64,000 nt of DNA from Sporosarcina aquimarina (GTDB lineage Bacteria > Bacillota > Bacilli > Bacillales_A > Planococcaceae). Every line of letters begins with the position of its first letter. Positions within the stretch are counted from its first letter, which is position 1. Shown here in pieces: positions 9,565 to 18,294 of the stretch. The stretch is from assembly GCF_019748715.1 (NCBI RefSeq), contig NZ_JACLBZ010000012.1, positions 62,001 to 126,000 on the forward strand. Reading direction: 5' to 3'. The notes below the pieces were generated by a model, which worked only from the letters and a program-made list of their open reading frames with translations, was not told where the DNA came from and ran no database searches. The translations under genes and the position numbers were made by a program.

Positions 9565-9673
9565 GGAATGATGAAGGAAATTGAAGGGGGTTCTGAACTA
9601 TTTTGCAATAGTTGCGCCGCGATGCTTCTTTCCTTTCATATGAATCTAGGGAATAGGCTAGATAATGGAGCAG

Positions 9674-9701
9674 AAAAAATCCGCCAATTTTCATTGGCGG
9701 A
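9674..9701 (-). terminator. Terminator after recA
   Basis: Minus-strand TCCGCCAATGAAAATTGGCGGA followed by T6: a perfect GC-rich hairpin, 14 bases after the recA stop codon. Confidence 0.92.
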
Positions 9702-9715
9702 CTCTAGCTGCAAAA

Positions 9716-10777
9716 TTATTTTTCGTCAGGAATCAAGAGAAGCTCTTCTAACTCGTCCTCTTCATCATGAGCCGCAATAACATAATCGGTTTTGTCCAAG
9801 CCGTATGTTTCCCGAATCTTACTCGCGATTTCCGAACGCATTTGTGGATTTTCTTTCAAAAATATTTTCGCATTCTCTCGTCCTTGGCCTAGGCGCTCGC
9901 CTTCGTAAGAATACCAAGCACCACTTTTTTGGACAACTTCTAATTCTGCACCTAGATCTAGAATTTCACCTTCTTTTGAAATTCCTTCACCGTACATAAT
10001 ATCGACTTCTGCTGTTCTGAAAGGCGGTGCTACTTTGTTTTTCACTACCCGGATTCTAGTCTTATTCCCCATAATGTCGTTTCCTTGCTTAATCGCTTCT
10101 CCACGTCGCACTTCAAGGCGCACAGAAGAATAGAATTTAAGCGCTCTACCGCCAGGAGTCACCTCAGGGTTACCGAACATGACACCGACTTTTTCACGAA
10201 TCTGGTTGATAAATACTGCAATCGTATTGGACTTATTGATTGCACCGGAAAGTTTACGCAATGCTTGAGACATCAAACGTGCCTGCAAACCGACATGCGC
10301 GTCTCCCATTTCACCCTCAATTTCAGCTTTAGGAACCAACGCAGCAACCGAGTCTACTACGATAATATCTACAGCGCCACTGCGTACTAAAGCTTCCGCG
10401 ATTTCCAAGGCTTGCTCGCCCGTATCTGGTTGAGACAATAGCAATTCGTCAATATTGACGCCTAGTTTTTGCGCGTACACAGGGTCAAGCGCGTGCTCTG
10501 CATCAATGAAAGCCGCTTGTCCGCCATTCGCTTGAACTTCTGCGATAGCGTGCAAAGCAACTGTCGTTTTACCTGAACTTTCAGGTCCGTAGACTTCAAT
10601 CACTCGTCCGCGTGGATAGCCACCTATTCCGAGTGCTGCATCCAACGCCAATGACCCGGAAGATGAAGTGTCAATTTGACGGTCAGTTTTCTCTCCAAGT
10701 TTCATAACAGAACCTTTACCAAATTGTTTCTCTATTTGTTTTAATGCCATATCTAAAGCCGCTTTACGATCGCTCAA
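9716..10777 (-). CDS. recA: Recombinase A
   Basis: Strand-exchange ATPase and LexA co-protease for homologous recombination and the SOS response. 353 aa. Walker A GPESSGKT is at residues 64-71, Walker B is [12 protein letters not shown], and the loop [16 protein letters not shown] is intact. The start is TTG at 10775-10777, 8 bases after [25 protein letters not shown] is the standard N-terminus. A sigma-A promoter overlapping a LexA box lies just upstream, so it is SOS-controlled independently of cinA. pbpX, which follows recA in B. subtilis, is absent here. Confidence 0.99.
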   Translation of the reverse strand: MSDRKAALDMALKQIEKQFGKGSVMKLGEKTDRQIDTSSSGSLALDAALGIGGYPRGRVIEVYGPESSGKTTVALHAIAEVQANGGQAAFIDAEHALDPVYAQKLGVNIDELLLSQPDTGEQALEIAEALVRSGAVDIIVVDSVAALVPKAEIEGEMGDAHVGLQARLMSQALRKLSGAINKSNTIAVFINQIREKVGVMFGNPEVTPGGRALKFYSSVRLEVRRGEAIKQGNDIMGNKTRIRVVKNKVAPPFRTAEVDIMYGEGISKEGEILDLGAELEVVQKSGAWYSYEGERLGQGRENAKIFLKENPQMRSEIASKIRETYGLDKTDYVIAAHDEEDELEELLLIPDEK

Positions 10778-10810
10778 TTAAAATTCCTCCTCAACTCTTT
10801 ATCTATTTCT

Positions 10811-10839
10811 ATTATACCTTTTTTCGTTAGAATACACAA
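10811..10839 (-). promoter_or_regulatory. Sigma-A promoter of recA
   Basis: Minus-strand TTGTGT (10834-10839), 17-base spacer, TATAAT (10811-10816), about 34 bases upstream of the recA start codon and directly downstream of the LexA box. Confidence 0.85.
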
Positions 10840-10847
10840 CAAATAAA

Positions 10848-10861
10848 CGAACGCGTATTCG
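10848..10861 (-). promoter_or_regulatory. LexA (DinR) SOS box of recA
   Basis: CGAATACGCGTTCG on the minus strand matches the Bacillus consensus CGAACRNRYGTTYG at all positions but one and is nearly identical to the remembered B. subtilis recA box. It lies immediately upstream of the -35 element, as expected for LexA repression. Confidence 0.88.
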
Positions 10862-10942
10862 ATAATTTGTTGCCGGAAATTGAAAAACAGTCTGTATAAC
10901 CGAGGCGAAATTAATTTTCAACAGAGAAATCGACCTCAAAAA

Positions 10943-12199
10943 TCAATACTTCAATTCTTTTTTCTCTTTCATTTTCTGTATTAAATAATGCAATGCAAAC
11001 TGCACGGAACGCTTACGATTTGAATTGCGCGAGCCGGATAATTGCAGCTTATAAGATTCAGTCGCCATACCTTCAGTTGCAATGCCGATCCAGACAGTTC
11101 CTGGCGGCTCACCGTCATGTGGTTCTGGTCCGGCTGCACCTGTCAGTCCGACACCAAATGTAGTAGCAAATCGTTCTCTAACGCTTTCAGCCAAAGCTTC
11201 TGCACATTCCGAGCTGACGATTCCGTGGTATTCGAGTAGGGACGGCAAAATACCGAGCTGTTCAATTTTCATCTCTTTATTATAAACTACAACACCGCCT
11301 TTTAAAGCATTGCCAATTCCAGGCTCTGATCCCAGTTCTGCCATAAACATACCCGAAGTTAAGCTTTCAGCAGCAGAAATAGACCAATCGTTTTGCAGTA
11401 AAAGTTCAGTAGTTTTCGATGCCAATGTATCCTCATCGACTCCGTATATATACTCGCCCACGATAGAACGTATTTGGTGTTCTACCGGCAAGATCAATTG
11501 CTCAGCCTCTTCTTCCGATTTCGCTTTTGCCGTGATTCGCAACTTGACCATGCCCGGTGAAGCAAGCGGGGCAATAGTAGGATTTGTTTGATTTTCCAGT
11601 AATGATTGAATACGAACTTCTAATTCAGATTCTCCAATCCCCTGCAGTTTTAAAACTTTAGAAAAGATGATATCTTGTTTGCCATAGACACCTAATAAAT
11701 AAGGTATGGCTTCATTCTCAAACATCGGCTCCAACTCATGAGGAGGACCAGGCAATAAAACATATTGCTTGCCATCTTTTTCAATTCCCATTCCCGGTGC
11801 CATGCCATGACGATTCGGCAAAACTGTCGCGCCAGCTAGAACAAGAGCTTGCTTCTTATTATTTTCAGTCATCGTTTTTCCGACTTGTTTGAAATACTGC
11901 TTAATCGTCTCCAGTGCTTCTTCATCAGAAACCAGTTCTCGCCCCAGTTCACGAGCAATCGTTTCTTTTGTTAAATCATCTTTCGTTGGTCCCAGCCCAC
12001 CGCTGAAAATGAGGATATCCGCTCGTTGTTGTGCAAGTCTTATGGATTGAGCCAGACGTTCTGGATTATCCCCTACGACGGTATGATAATATACATCGAT
12101 ACCCGCTTCAGCCAATCTAGCAGAGATGAACTTTGCATTGGTATTCGTAATTTGTCCTAATAAAAGCTCTGAACCTACTGTAATGATTTCAGCTTTCAT
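10943..12199 (-). CDS. cinA: CinA, competence/damage-inducible protein, NMN deamidase-type
   Basis: 418-aa two-domain protein. The N-terminal MoCF-like domain contains FSGGLGPTKDDLTKETIARE and is linked in the family to ADP-ribose pyrophosphatase activity. The C-terminal CinA domain (from about residue 255) contains the active-site serine region SAAESLTSGMF and the VGLTGAAGPEPHDG loop, linked to nicotinamide mononucleotide deamidation. The start is ATG behind GAGGAGTGG. It stands just upstream of recA, the usual Bacillales pair, with no terminator seen between them, so read-through into recA is likely. Confidence 0.95.
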   Translation of the reverse strand: MKAEIITVGSELLLGQITNTNAKFISARLAEAGIDVYYHTVVGDNPERLAQSIRLAQQRADILIFSGGLGPTKDDLTKETIARELGRELVSDEEALETIKQYFKQVGKTMTENNKKQALVLAGATVLPNRHGMAPGMGIEKDGKQYVLLPGPPHELEPMFENEAIPYLLGVYGKQDIIFSKVLKLQGIGESELEVRIQSLLENQTNPTIAPLASPGMVKLRITAKAKSEEEAEQLILPVEHQIRSIVGEYIYGVDEDTLASKTTELLLQNDWSISAAESLTSGMFMAELGSEPGIGNALKGGVVVYNKEMKIEQLGILPSLLEYHGIVSSECAEALAESVRERFATTFGVGLTGAAGPEPHDGEPPGTVWIGIATEGMATESYKLQLSGSRNSNRKRSVQFALHYLIQKMKEKKELKY

Positions 12200-12215
12200 G
12201 AATACACTCCACTCC

Positions 12216-12794
12216 TCACATTGACTCCACTAACACTTTACGATTCTTAATAAAATAATCTACGCCAGACCAAATGGTAAATAGCAGCGCGATATACAGC
12301 ATAATTGTACCGAATGGAACGCCGATCGCTTCAAAGAATATATTGTGTAATAGTAGAAATGAAATAGCCAAGATCTGTGTAACCGTCTTTATTTTCCCTA
12401 ACTGATTCGCAGCTACAACTTCGCCACCGCCAGCCAAGATTAATCGAAGACCGGTCACTGCAAACTCCCTGCTTATAATGATAATTACAACCCATGCAGG
12501 TGCTGTTCCCATCTCAACCAACAAAATAAATGCTGCGGAAACGAGTAACTTGTCCGCAAGCGGATCTAAAAACTTCCCCATATTGGTTACTAAGTTATTT
12601 TTTCTTGCTAAATAACCGTCGAGCCAATCTGTCGTTGAGGCTATAATAAAAATAATCGCGCCCACTAAATGTTCAATCGGTAGTTCTACTCCGCCGATTT
12701 TAATAATTCCCCACCCAAAATCAACTGCCATGAAAACGATAAAAATCGGTATCATCAATACTCTTGATAACGTGATTTTATTAGGCAAATTCAT
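12216..12794 (-). CDS. pgsA: CDP-diacylglycerol-glycerol-3-phosphate 3-phosphatidyltransferase
   Basis: Integral membrane enzyme making phosphatidylglycerol-phosphate, the committed step to phosphatidylglycerol and cardiolipin. 192 aa with four or more hydrophobic segments. The CDP-alcohol phosphotransferase signature is complete: DWLDGYLAR, then GKFLDPLADK (D-x2-D-G-x2-A-R...G-x3-D-x3-D). It follows rodZ after a strong hairpin and precedes cinA by 16 bases, so pgsA-cinA may be one transcript. Confidence 0.97.
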   Translation of the reverse strand: MNLPNKITLSRVLMIPIFIVFMAVDFGWGIIKIGGVELPIEHLVGAIIFIIASTTDWLDGYLARKNNLVTNMGKFLDPLADKLLVSAAFILLVEMGTAPAWVVIIIISREFAVTGLRLILAGGGEVVAANQLGKIKTVTQILAISFLLLHNIFFEAIGVPFGTIMLYIALLFTIWSGVDYFIKNRKVLVESM

Positions 12795-12842
12795 AAAAAT
12801 TCCACCTTTCCAGCTGTAGCGTCATAATTTCTTGTGAATAAC

Positions 12843-12872
12843 AAAATAGTCATCTCAAGGGATGACTATTTT
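12843..12872 (-). terminator. Terminator-like hairpin after rodZ
   Basis: AAAATAGTCATC, 6-base loop, GATGACTATTTT: a perfect 12-bp stem directly after the rodZ stop. The minus strand continues as TTTTGTTATT. It could attenuate read-through into pgsA. Confidence 0.75.
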
Positions 12873-12873
12873 G

Positions 12874-13752
12874 CTACGGTTTTTTAATAATAATATTTTG
12901 AGTAAGACGTTCATTCGGATATTCGAGCACTTGATCATTCACGATCAGTTCTGTAGAATTTGTCCGTCCTACCCGGATTCGCACACTTACCGCTTCAGTT
13001 GCATCAATTTCAATGGTTTCGCCGGCAGTCATAATTCTACCTCCAGGCGCTGGCATTCTTTCTGTACCGGACTGATCGGTAACGGAAATCCAAGAATCGC
13101 CCGTTGTTTTAATGACCAACTTCAACTCAGCAGAATTAGATAACGTAAAAGTGGAAGTTTCTCCGGCGCTGGACTCCAATTCCAGCTGCTGTTCTGTTTC
13201 TTCTATCGGCTCTTCCGGCTCCTCTGGTGTTTCCTCAGAAGCATTCTTATCTTCGTCAACCGGTTTCTCAGTATCTGGCTGCCCTGGTGTTTCTTTTATC
13301 AGTGGAACATTTTGCGTTGGTGTATCTTTTTCTAATGGTGTTTCTGCAGCTTTTTCTCTAAATAAAATGTACACAATGACGATAATCATCACAATGAACA
13401 AAGCTACAATCACTTTAGGCATGATTTCTTTTAACTTGCTGTTACTCTTTAGTCCGCCGCTGCGCTGAAGTGTCGGCGGCGCAATATTTTCTTGCTCTTC
13501 TTCTGGAGTATCGCCTGACTCCTCTTTATAGAGAGCCAGCATTTCATCCGCATCCAAATCAACTGCTTCCGCATATTGTTTGATAAAAGCACGGATATAG
13601 AATGTACCGGGCATCATACTATAATCTTCACTTTCAATTCCCGAAAGATAACGTTTTTGGATTTTTGTGATTCCCTGTAAATCATCCAACGTATACCCTT
13701 TCGCTACTCTCGCTTCTTTCAAGCGAGCACCTAATCCGGTCAATTTTAACAC
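12874..13752 (-). CDS. rodZ: RodZ-like protein YmfM (helix-turn-helix, membrane, DUF4115)
   Basis: Cell-shape protein family that links MreB to the membrane. 292 aa. A cytoplasmic Xre-type helix-turn-helix covers about residues 5-75 (LGARLKEARVAKGYTLDDLQ, then KRYLSGIESEDYSMMPG). A single membrane helix (VIVALFIVMIIVIVYILF) lies near residue 120, then an acidic Glu/Pro-rich linker and a C-terminal extracellular DUF4115 domain. The annotated start is GTG at 13750-13752. TTG at 13741-13743 is an equally good choice, because the ribosome-binding site is weak and near both. It follows ymfK and precedes pgsA as in B. subtilis. Confidence 0.88.
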   Translation of the reverse strand: MLKLTGLGARLKEARVAKGYTLDDLQGITKIQKRYLSGIESEDYSMMPGTFYIRAFIKQYAEAVDLDADEMLALYKEESGDTPEEEQENIAPPTLQRSGGLKSNSKLKEIMPKVIVALFIVMIIVIVYILFREKAAETPLEKDTPTQNVPLIKETPGQPDTEKPVDEDKNASEETPEEPEEPIEETEQQLELESSAGETSTFTLSNSAELKLVIKTTGDSWISVTDQSGTERMPAPGGRIMTAGETIEIDATEAVSVRIRVGRTNSTELIVNDQVLEYPNERLTQNIIIKKP

Positions 13753-13779
13753 CTACCTAATTCGTCAAGTCATTTTACT

Positions 13780-14574
13780 TTAGTTGAACATATTAAATCC
13801 GCCCATTGAACCGCGATCAGACATCTGGTCGTTTTTCTCCAGAATCTCATATGTAATTTCTTGATCGACACTAGACCGCAATTCAATAATGATATCAAAG
13901 TCATCAATTGTGTACTCGGATTGCTTCACGAACATATCTGGATGTTCTACCACTTTTATCGTAGGTAAACTCATCATTTCACGCACTAATTGCATATGAC
14001 GTTCATCCGATGATTTTCGAGTCACAATTCCATCCAGGATAAAGATATTATCGCTTGAAAATTCTTCGCCCATCATACTCGTTCTCACGGTTTGTTTGAT
14101 CATAGTGGAAGATAAAAACACCCACTTTTTATTCGCACACACACTAGCCGCAACCACTGATTCCGTTTTACCTACACGTGGCATCCCGCGTACACCGATT
14201 AGCTTGTGACCTTCTTGCTTAAAAATTTCGGCTAAAAAGTCCACTAAAATCCCAAGTTCACTTCGAATGAACCGAAACGTTTTCCGATCATCCGTGCCGC
14301 GCTGGATATAATGTCCGTGACGCACAGCCAACACATCTCTCAATTTAGGTTCCCTGATTTTATGGATTACAATCGTATCCATAGTGGAAGCAATTAATTC
14401 AAAGCGTTTAATTTGCTGGTCGTGATCCGTTTGTACAAGCATACCGCGATATCTGCCATCTACTCCATTGATGGTGACAATATCCACTCGCAACATGCCG
14501 AGCAGGGAAGCAATATCTCCAAGCAAGCCGGGCCGATTGACTTGAATCTCATATTCGACATACCATTCTCCCAT
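13780..14574 (-). CDS. ymfK: YmfK, DUF3388 family protein with ACT-like and P-loop segments
   Basis: 264-aa protein conserved in Bacillales; its function is not known to me. The first 80 residues look like an ACT fold (VEYEIQVNRPGLLGDIASLL), suggesting small-ligand sensing. The middle holds a possible P-loop (GVRGMPRVGKTE), and the acidic end includes IDDFDIIIELRSS. B. subtilis has ymfJ (DUF3243) between ymfI and ymfK; here that gene is missing and a terminator-like hairpin fills the gap. The ATG is preceded by GAGGAGAG. Confidence 0.8.
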   Translation of the reverse strand: MGEWYVEYEIQVNRPGLLGDIASLLGMLRVDIVTINGVDGRYRGMLVQTDHDQQIKRFELIASTMDTIVIHKIREPKLRDVLAVRHGHYIQRGTDDRKTFRFIRSELGILVDFLAEIFKQEGHKLIGVRGMPRVGKTESVVAASVCANKKWVFLSSTMIKQTVRTSMMGEEFSSDNIFILDGIVTRKSSDERHMQLVREMMSLPTIKVVEHPDMFVKQSEYTIDDFDIIIELRSSVDQEITYEILEKNDQMSDRGSMGGFNMFN

Positions 14575-14660
14575 TCGACACTCTCCTCGTTTGACTTCTT
14601 TATATAGGACGCATAAGTCTGCACTTAGTTCTATAATAACGGATAGCCGGAGTGAAGAAA

Positions 14661-14696
14661 AGAAAAAAAGAAAAGGACTTCACGAACCGTCCTTCT
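14661..14696 (-). terminator. Terminator after ymfI
   Basis: Minus-strand AAGGAC, loop, GTCCTT, followed by a pyrimidine-rich run with T7. It lies between ymfI and ymfK. Confidence 0.65.
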
Positions 14697-14705
14697 CTCT
14701 CGAGA

Positions 14706-15440
14706 TCACATATACCAGCCGCCGTTGATCTGAACGATTTCTCCCGTCATATAATCGGCTTTTCCACTGAGCAAGAATTCGACCATATTCGCTATTTCTT
14801 GCGGAGTACCAACCGACAGCAAGGGAATTTGTTCCAAGACCATTTGCCGTTCTTCTGATGAAAATTCCTGATTCATCCGTGTATCGATCCAGCCAGGTGC
14901 GATGGCGTTAACCCGGACACCTGAATAAGCGGCTTCTTTGGCGTACGCTTTAACAAAAGCATGTTGTGCACCTTTGACCGCTGAATACATCACTTCTCCC
15001 GCAGCACCTGCGCTGCCCCAGATCGACCCAATAAACAGCACATAAGAGACCGTATGTTTACGCAACTTAGCAGATAATAAGGAAACGAGCCGAGCGGGAT
15101 TTTGCATATGCACCCTCCATAACTCAGCCATTTCCACATCCGTCGTATCGGACAATAACTTAACGACCGCTTGCCCATTTGCCACGACAATTGCTTGTAA
15201 TCCTTGTATTTTCGAGGCTAGCTCAGCAGCCGCCTGCTCTGATCTAAAATCAGCCTGCACACTGAGAAACTCTAGGTTAGGATAGTCCTTTTGCAAATCC
15301 TTCAACAATAAAGCCAGTTGTTGCTTATTGGAATTATAATGTAAGTAAAGAGACCAACCAGCGGCCGCCAACTGTCGGCAAACCGCTTCCCCTATCCCAC
15401 CTGATGCCCCTAAGACGAGTGCAAAACGCGCTTCGTTCAT
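14706..15440 (-). CDS. ymfI: YmfI, short-chain dehydrogenase/reductase (FabG-like)
   Basis: 244-aa classical SDR. The NAD(P) glycine motif GASGGIG is at residues 11-17, the catalytic serine is in FIGSIWGSAG (S139), and the Tyr/Lys pair is YSAVK (Y152, K156). The natural substrate is unknown. It overlaps the end of ymfH by 4 bases, so it is coupled to the two M16 peptidase genes. The same ymfF-ymfH-ymfI order occurs in B. subtilis. Confidence 0.88.
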   Translation of the reverse strand: MNEARFALVLGASGGIGEAVCRQLAAAGWSLYLHYNSNKQQLALLLKDLQKDYPNLEFLSVQADFRSEQAAAELASKIQGLQAIVVANGQAVVKLLSDTTDVEMAELWRVHMQNPARLVSLLSAKLRKHTVSYVLFIGSIWGSAGAAGEVMYSAVKGAQHAFVKAYAKEAAYSGVRVNAIAPGWIDTRMNQEFSSEERQMVLEQIPLLSVGTPQEIANMVEFLLSGKADYMTGEIVQINGGWYM

Positions 15441-16732
15441 TTGTTGTCTGCTGGCTTTACTTCAAATACTGTATAGCTGCTGTCATCCGAAAACATAGAA
15501 AAGGCTTGCTTCAATTTATCCATAGAGAGCTTTTCCAACGTCGGCACTACATCGAATAAATTCATTTCGTTAAACTCATAGCGAGTATATTGATTAGCAA
15601 TAAATTCTATAGAATTCAGTGAACGCATAAACTGTCCGATTTTCTTTTTACGCATTCTCTCTAAATCTTCCTCTTTGACAGGCCAGTATTCTTTCGAATC
15701 TTGAATCGTTTGACGAATTAACTTCTCTAATCGTTCAGGCTCCTCCGTATCTGATCCGACCATTGCAAATCCATAGCCCTCTTCCATGGAAAACTCATAA
15801 GAGAATGATTCATCAATCAAACCTTCTTCATATGCCTTTTCATAAAACGGAGAAGTACGCCCAAATAAACTGTCCAACACTAAATTGGCAGATAGCTCAG
15901 ACTCAAGCATCTCTTGACCCTGCTGGTCTGTAGATGTACATTTCATGCCTACATTGAGCTTCGGCTTTGATACATCCATCGTAAGCGTGCGTTTCGGAAT
16001 ATCCGCTCCTTTTGTTTCAGTTGGAAATTGGCGTTCGATCGGCTCAGGCTGATCAAAGGATTTCTTAGATTGGTTTTCTTTAACGAAAGCCATCATTTCT
16101 TCAGGATCAACTGCCCCTACAATGAATAGCAACATGTTGGACGGATGGTAGAAGGTTTCATAGCACGTATATAAATGCTCTGCCGTAATATCTTGAATCG
16201 ATTCTACTGTTCCTGCAATATCAATTTTCACTGGATGCTCTTTATAGAGATTTTCTATTGTACCGAAGTATAAACGCCAATCCGGTTGGTCGTCATACAT
16301 CGTAATTTCCTGGGCAATAATCCCCTTCTCTTTATCCACGGTCTCCTTAGTGAAATAAGGTTCTTGGACAAAATCTAAAAGCACTTCAGTATTTTCCTTG
16401 ATTTTATTCGTTGCTGAAAATAAATATGCAGTCCTTCCAAAGGTCGTGTAAGCATTTGCAGATGCTCCATTTAGACCAAACTTCTGGAACACATCGCCAT
16501 CTTCTTTTTCAAACATTTTATGCTCAAGAAAATGTGCAATCCCGTCAGGCACTGTTATGAATTCGTTTTTGCCATGCGGTTTGAACGTTCTATCAATTGA
16601 ACCGTATTTTGTTGTGAACGTCACAAATGTTTTAGAATAACCCCGTTTCGGTAGAATGACCACTTTCAAACCATTTTCTAATGTTTCTGTATAAATTTTT
16701 TCTTGTAATTCATCAAATACTACTTCTTTCAT
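15437..16732 (-). CDS. ymfH: YmfH, M16-family zinc peptidase (active-type subunit)
   Basis: 431-aa M16 (pitrilysin/MPP-like) protein. The inverted zinc motif HFLEH is at residues 67-71, with the downstream glutamate region KGIIAQEITMYDDQP, so catalysis is expected. It overlaps ymfF by 4 bases, and the pair resembles the two-subunit M16B peptidases in which one chain carries the zinc site. The pathway is unknown; in B. subtilis the region is linked with competence/YmfI-type clusters only by position. Confidence 0.9.
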   Translation of the reverse strand: MKEVVFDELQEKIYTETLENGLKVVILPKRGYSKTFVTFTTKYGSIDRTFKPHGKNEFITVPDGIAHFLEHKMFEKEDGDVFQKFGLNGASANAYTTFGRTAYLFSATNKIKENTEVLLDFVQEPYFTKETVDKEKGIIAQEITMYDDQPDWRLYFGTIENLYKEHPVKIDIAGTVESIQDITAEHLYTCYETFYHPSNMLLFIVGAVDPEEMMAFVKENQSKKSFDQPEPIERQFPTETKGADIPKRTLTMDVSKPKLNVGMKCTSTDQQGQEMLESELSANLVLDSLFGRTSPFYEKAYEEGLIDESFSYEFSMEEGYGFAMVGSDTEEPERLEKLIRQTIQDSKEYWPVKEEDLERMRKKKIGQFMRSLNSIEFIANQYTRYEFNEMNLFDVVPTLEKLSMDKLKQAFSMFSDDSSYTVFEVKPADNK

Positions 16733-18003
16733 TTGGAATCATCCTCCTTGCCTGACAACAGATAGACCACTTCTAACTGGATCGTGTTCGCCATTTCCTT
16801 CACGTCTTCCAATGTAACGGAATGCCATTTGCTGATCAGTTCGTCTGCAGTGAAATTCTCGTCTAACTCTTTATATTGGTCATATATTTCAATTTGACTG
16901 CGTGCAGAATCATTGGAGCTGCGAATACTATTCTCTAGCAATGCAACCGTTTGGTTCAATTCCAACTCTGTTATATCACCTTGCTGCATCACCTTTAACT
17001 GCTCAACAATTAATTGAACTGCTTTTTCTTCAAGTTCTGCATCAATTCCTGCTGTCACGTAGACAATACCATATTGGGAAGCAAACGCACTATTTGCGTA
17101 ATACGCCATACTTTCTTTTTCACGTACATTCATAAATAATTTACTATGCGCAAAGCCGCCAAAAATTCCGTTCATCACTTGCATTTTATTGTAATCCGGA
17201 TGACGGAATGTCACTGGCGTACTAAAGCCTAAATGCAGCTTACCTTGTTTCATATCCTGACGTTCTCTGACGGTTTTTACGTCTTCAGAAGTATTTGCAT
17301 GCTTTTCTTCAAGCCGTTCATTCACCTTACGAGCCTTGAACGGCAAGGATTCTTTAATTTTCGTGACAATATCTTGCTCATCCACGTCTCCGACTACATA
17401 AATATCGATCAAGTCATGCTGAATCATGTCTTCATACGCTTGATGAAGACTTTTATTGGTGATAGCAGAAACAGCTTCTTCTGTACCGTAGGCGGAGATA
17501 GAAGCCGGTTGATCCGGTCTCATGATTTCCAGCATACGCTTTTGAGCATATCTTGTCTTGTCATCGTAAACTGAACGGATTCGATCACGTACTGTACGCT
17601 TTTCTCTTTCTACAACCGTTTGATCAAATGCATCTTCTGAAGCTTTTGGCTCGAAAACGACCGCACGGATAAGTTCGAAAAGCTGTTTAAGAACGTCTTC
17701 ACCTGCAAAAAACTCATCGTTCACACATTCAGCAAACAAAGAAACGATGTGCTGAGAGCTTCTTTTGGAAACGTCTGTATACAACACAGTACCGTATAGC
17801 TCATCTAACGCTTTACGCATCGCAATTTGCGTAGGATATTTCTCATTAGACTCTTCCAATACATTCGCAAGCACTGTCCTTTCCGAAGCAGCACTCTGTT
17901 CTAACGGAGCCTTCCATTTAATCGTGACATTCACTGTTTTAAATTGTTCAGTTTTTCGTATATACAAATTAACGCCGTCTTGTAACTTTATTTTATTGAA
18001 CAT
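16729..18003 (-). CDS. ymfF: YmfF, M16-family peptidase homologue (non-catalytic subunit)
   Basis: 424-aa M16 fold protein. Where the zinc motif HxxEH should stand the sequence reads ERTVLANVLEESNEKY, without the histidines, so it is probably the structural partner of YmfH. The C-terminal half retains the substrate-chamber motif region (HSKLFMNVREKESMAYY), as in other M16 proteins. It is the first gene of the ymfF-ymfH-ymfI unit; a TATAAT at 18026-18031 sits 23 bases before its ATG. Confidence 0.88.
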   Translation of the reverse strand: MFNKIKLQDGVNLYIRKTEQFKTVNVTIKWKAPLEQSAASERTVLANVLEESNEKYPTQIAMRKALDELYGTVLYTDVSKRSSQHIVSLFAECVNDEFFAGEDVLKQLFELIRAVVFEPKASEDAFDQTVVEREKRTVRDRIRSVYDDKTRYAQKRMLEIMRPDQPASISAYGTEEAVSAITNKSLHQAYEDMIQHDLIDIYVVGDVDEQDIVTKIKESLPFKARKVNERLEEKHANTSEDVKTVRERQDMKQGKLHLGFSTPVTFRHPDYNKMQVMNGIFGGFAHSKLFMNVREKESMAYYANSAFASQYGIVYVTAGIDAELEEKAVQLIVEQLKVMQQGDITELELNQTVALLENSIRSSNDSARSQIEIYDQYKELDENFTADELISKWHSVTLEDVKEMANTIQLEVVYLLSGKEDDSK

Positions 18004-18025
18004 ACAAACACCTCTCGTTTACCTT

Positions 18026-18031
18026 ATTATA
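18026..18031 (-). promoter_or_regulatory. Possible -10 box for ymfF
   Basis: Minus-strand TATAAT 23 bases before the ymfF start. The matching -35 (TGTATA at 17 bases) is poor. The position fits a promoter for ymfF-ymfH-ymfI. Confidence 0.4.
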
Positions 18032-18090
18032 TGAATTCCTATCCTCACTATACATTTTAGCTTTTGAAATAGAAAATAAAACGCAACCCC

Positions 18091-18240
18091 AAGTGCTGAG
18101 AGCGCCGGTTAGCCTCGACAGGCGTTGGAAGAAATGACAGAAAGGCGCTCCTTGCCTTTTTGGCAGTTCTGAAACGACCCCGAGAGGCTGGCGCTCGAAG
18201 CCGGATGAACCAAGTGCTGAGAGCGCCGTTCAGCCTCGAC
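18091..18240. repeat. Dispersed structured repeat, one full and one truncated copy
   Basis: A full copy (about 18091-18210) is followed directly by a truncated second copy (18212-18240); both begin AAGTGCTGAGAGCGCCG. The element is the reverse complement relative of the tandem repeats at 43946-44188. It shares CGACAGGCGTTGGAA and CTGAAACG exactly. The outer stem is GAGCGCC (18100-18106) with GGCGCTC (18190-18196); the inner stem is AAAGGC (18141-18146) with GCCTTT (18154-18159). It lies between the nupQ terminator and ymfF. Confidence 0.8.
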
Positions 18241-18248
18241 AAACCTAG

Positions 18249-18286
18249 AAAAGCTATCTGAAGAGTGGCTTCCCCAGATAGCTTTT
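18249..18286 (-). terminator. Terminator after nupQ
   Basis: Minus-strand AAAAGCTATCTG, 14-base loop, CAGATAGCTTTT: a perfect 12-bp stem, beginning 8 bases after the nupQ stop and ending the guanosine transporter operon. Confidence 0.8.
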
Positions 18287-18294
18287 CGTAACTA

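Noticed and set aside
9556..9780. Plus-strand 74-aa reading frame across the rny-recA gap
   Set aside because: It runs through the recA terminator into the recA coding end, has no family resemblance and overlaps the minus-strand promoter.
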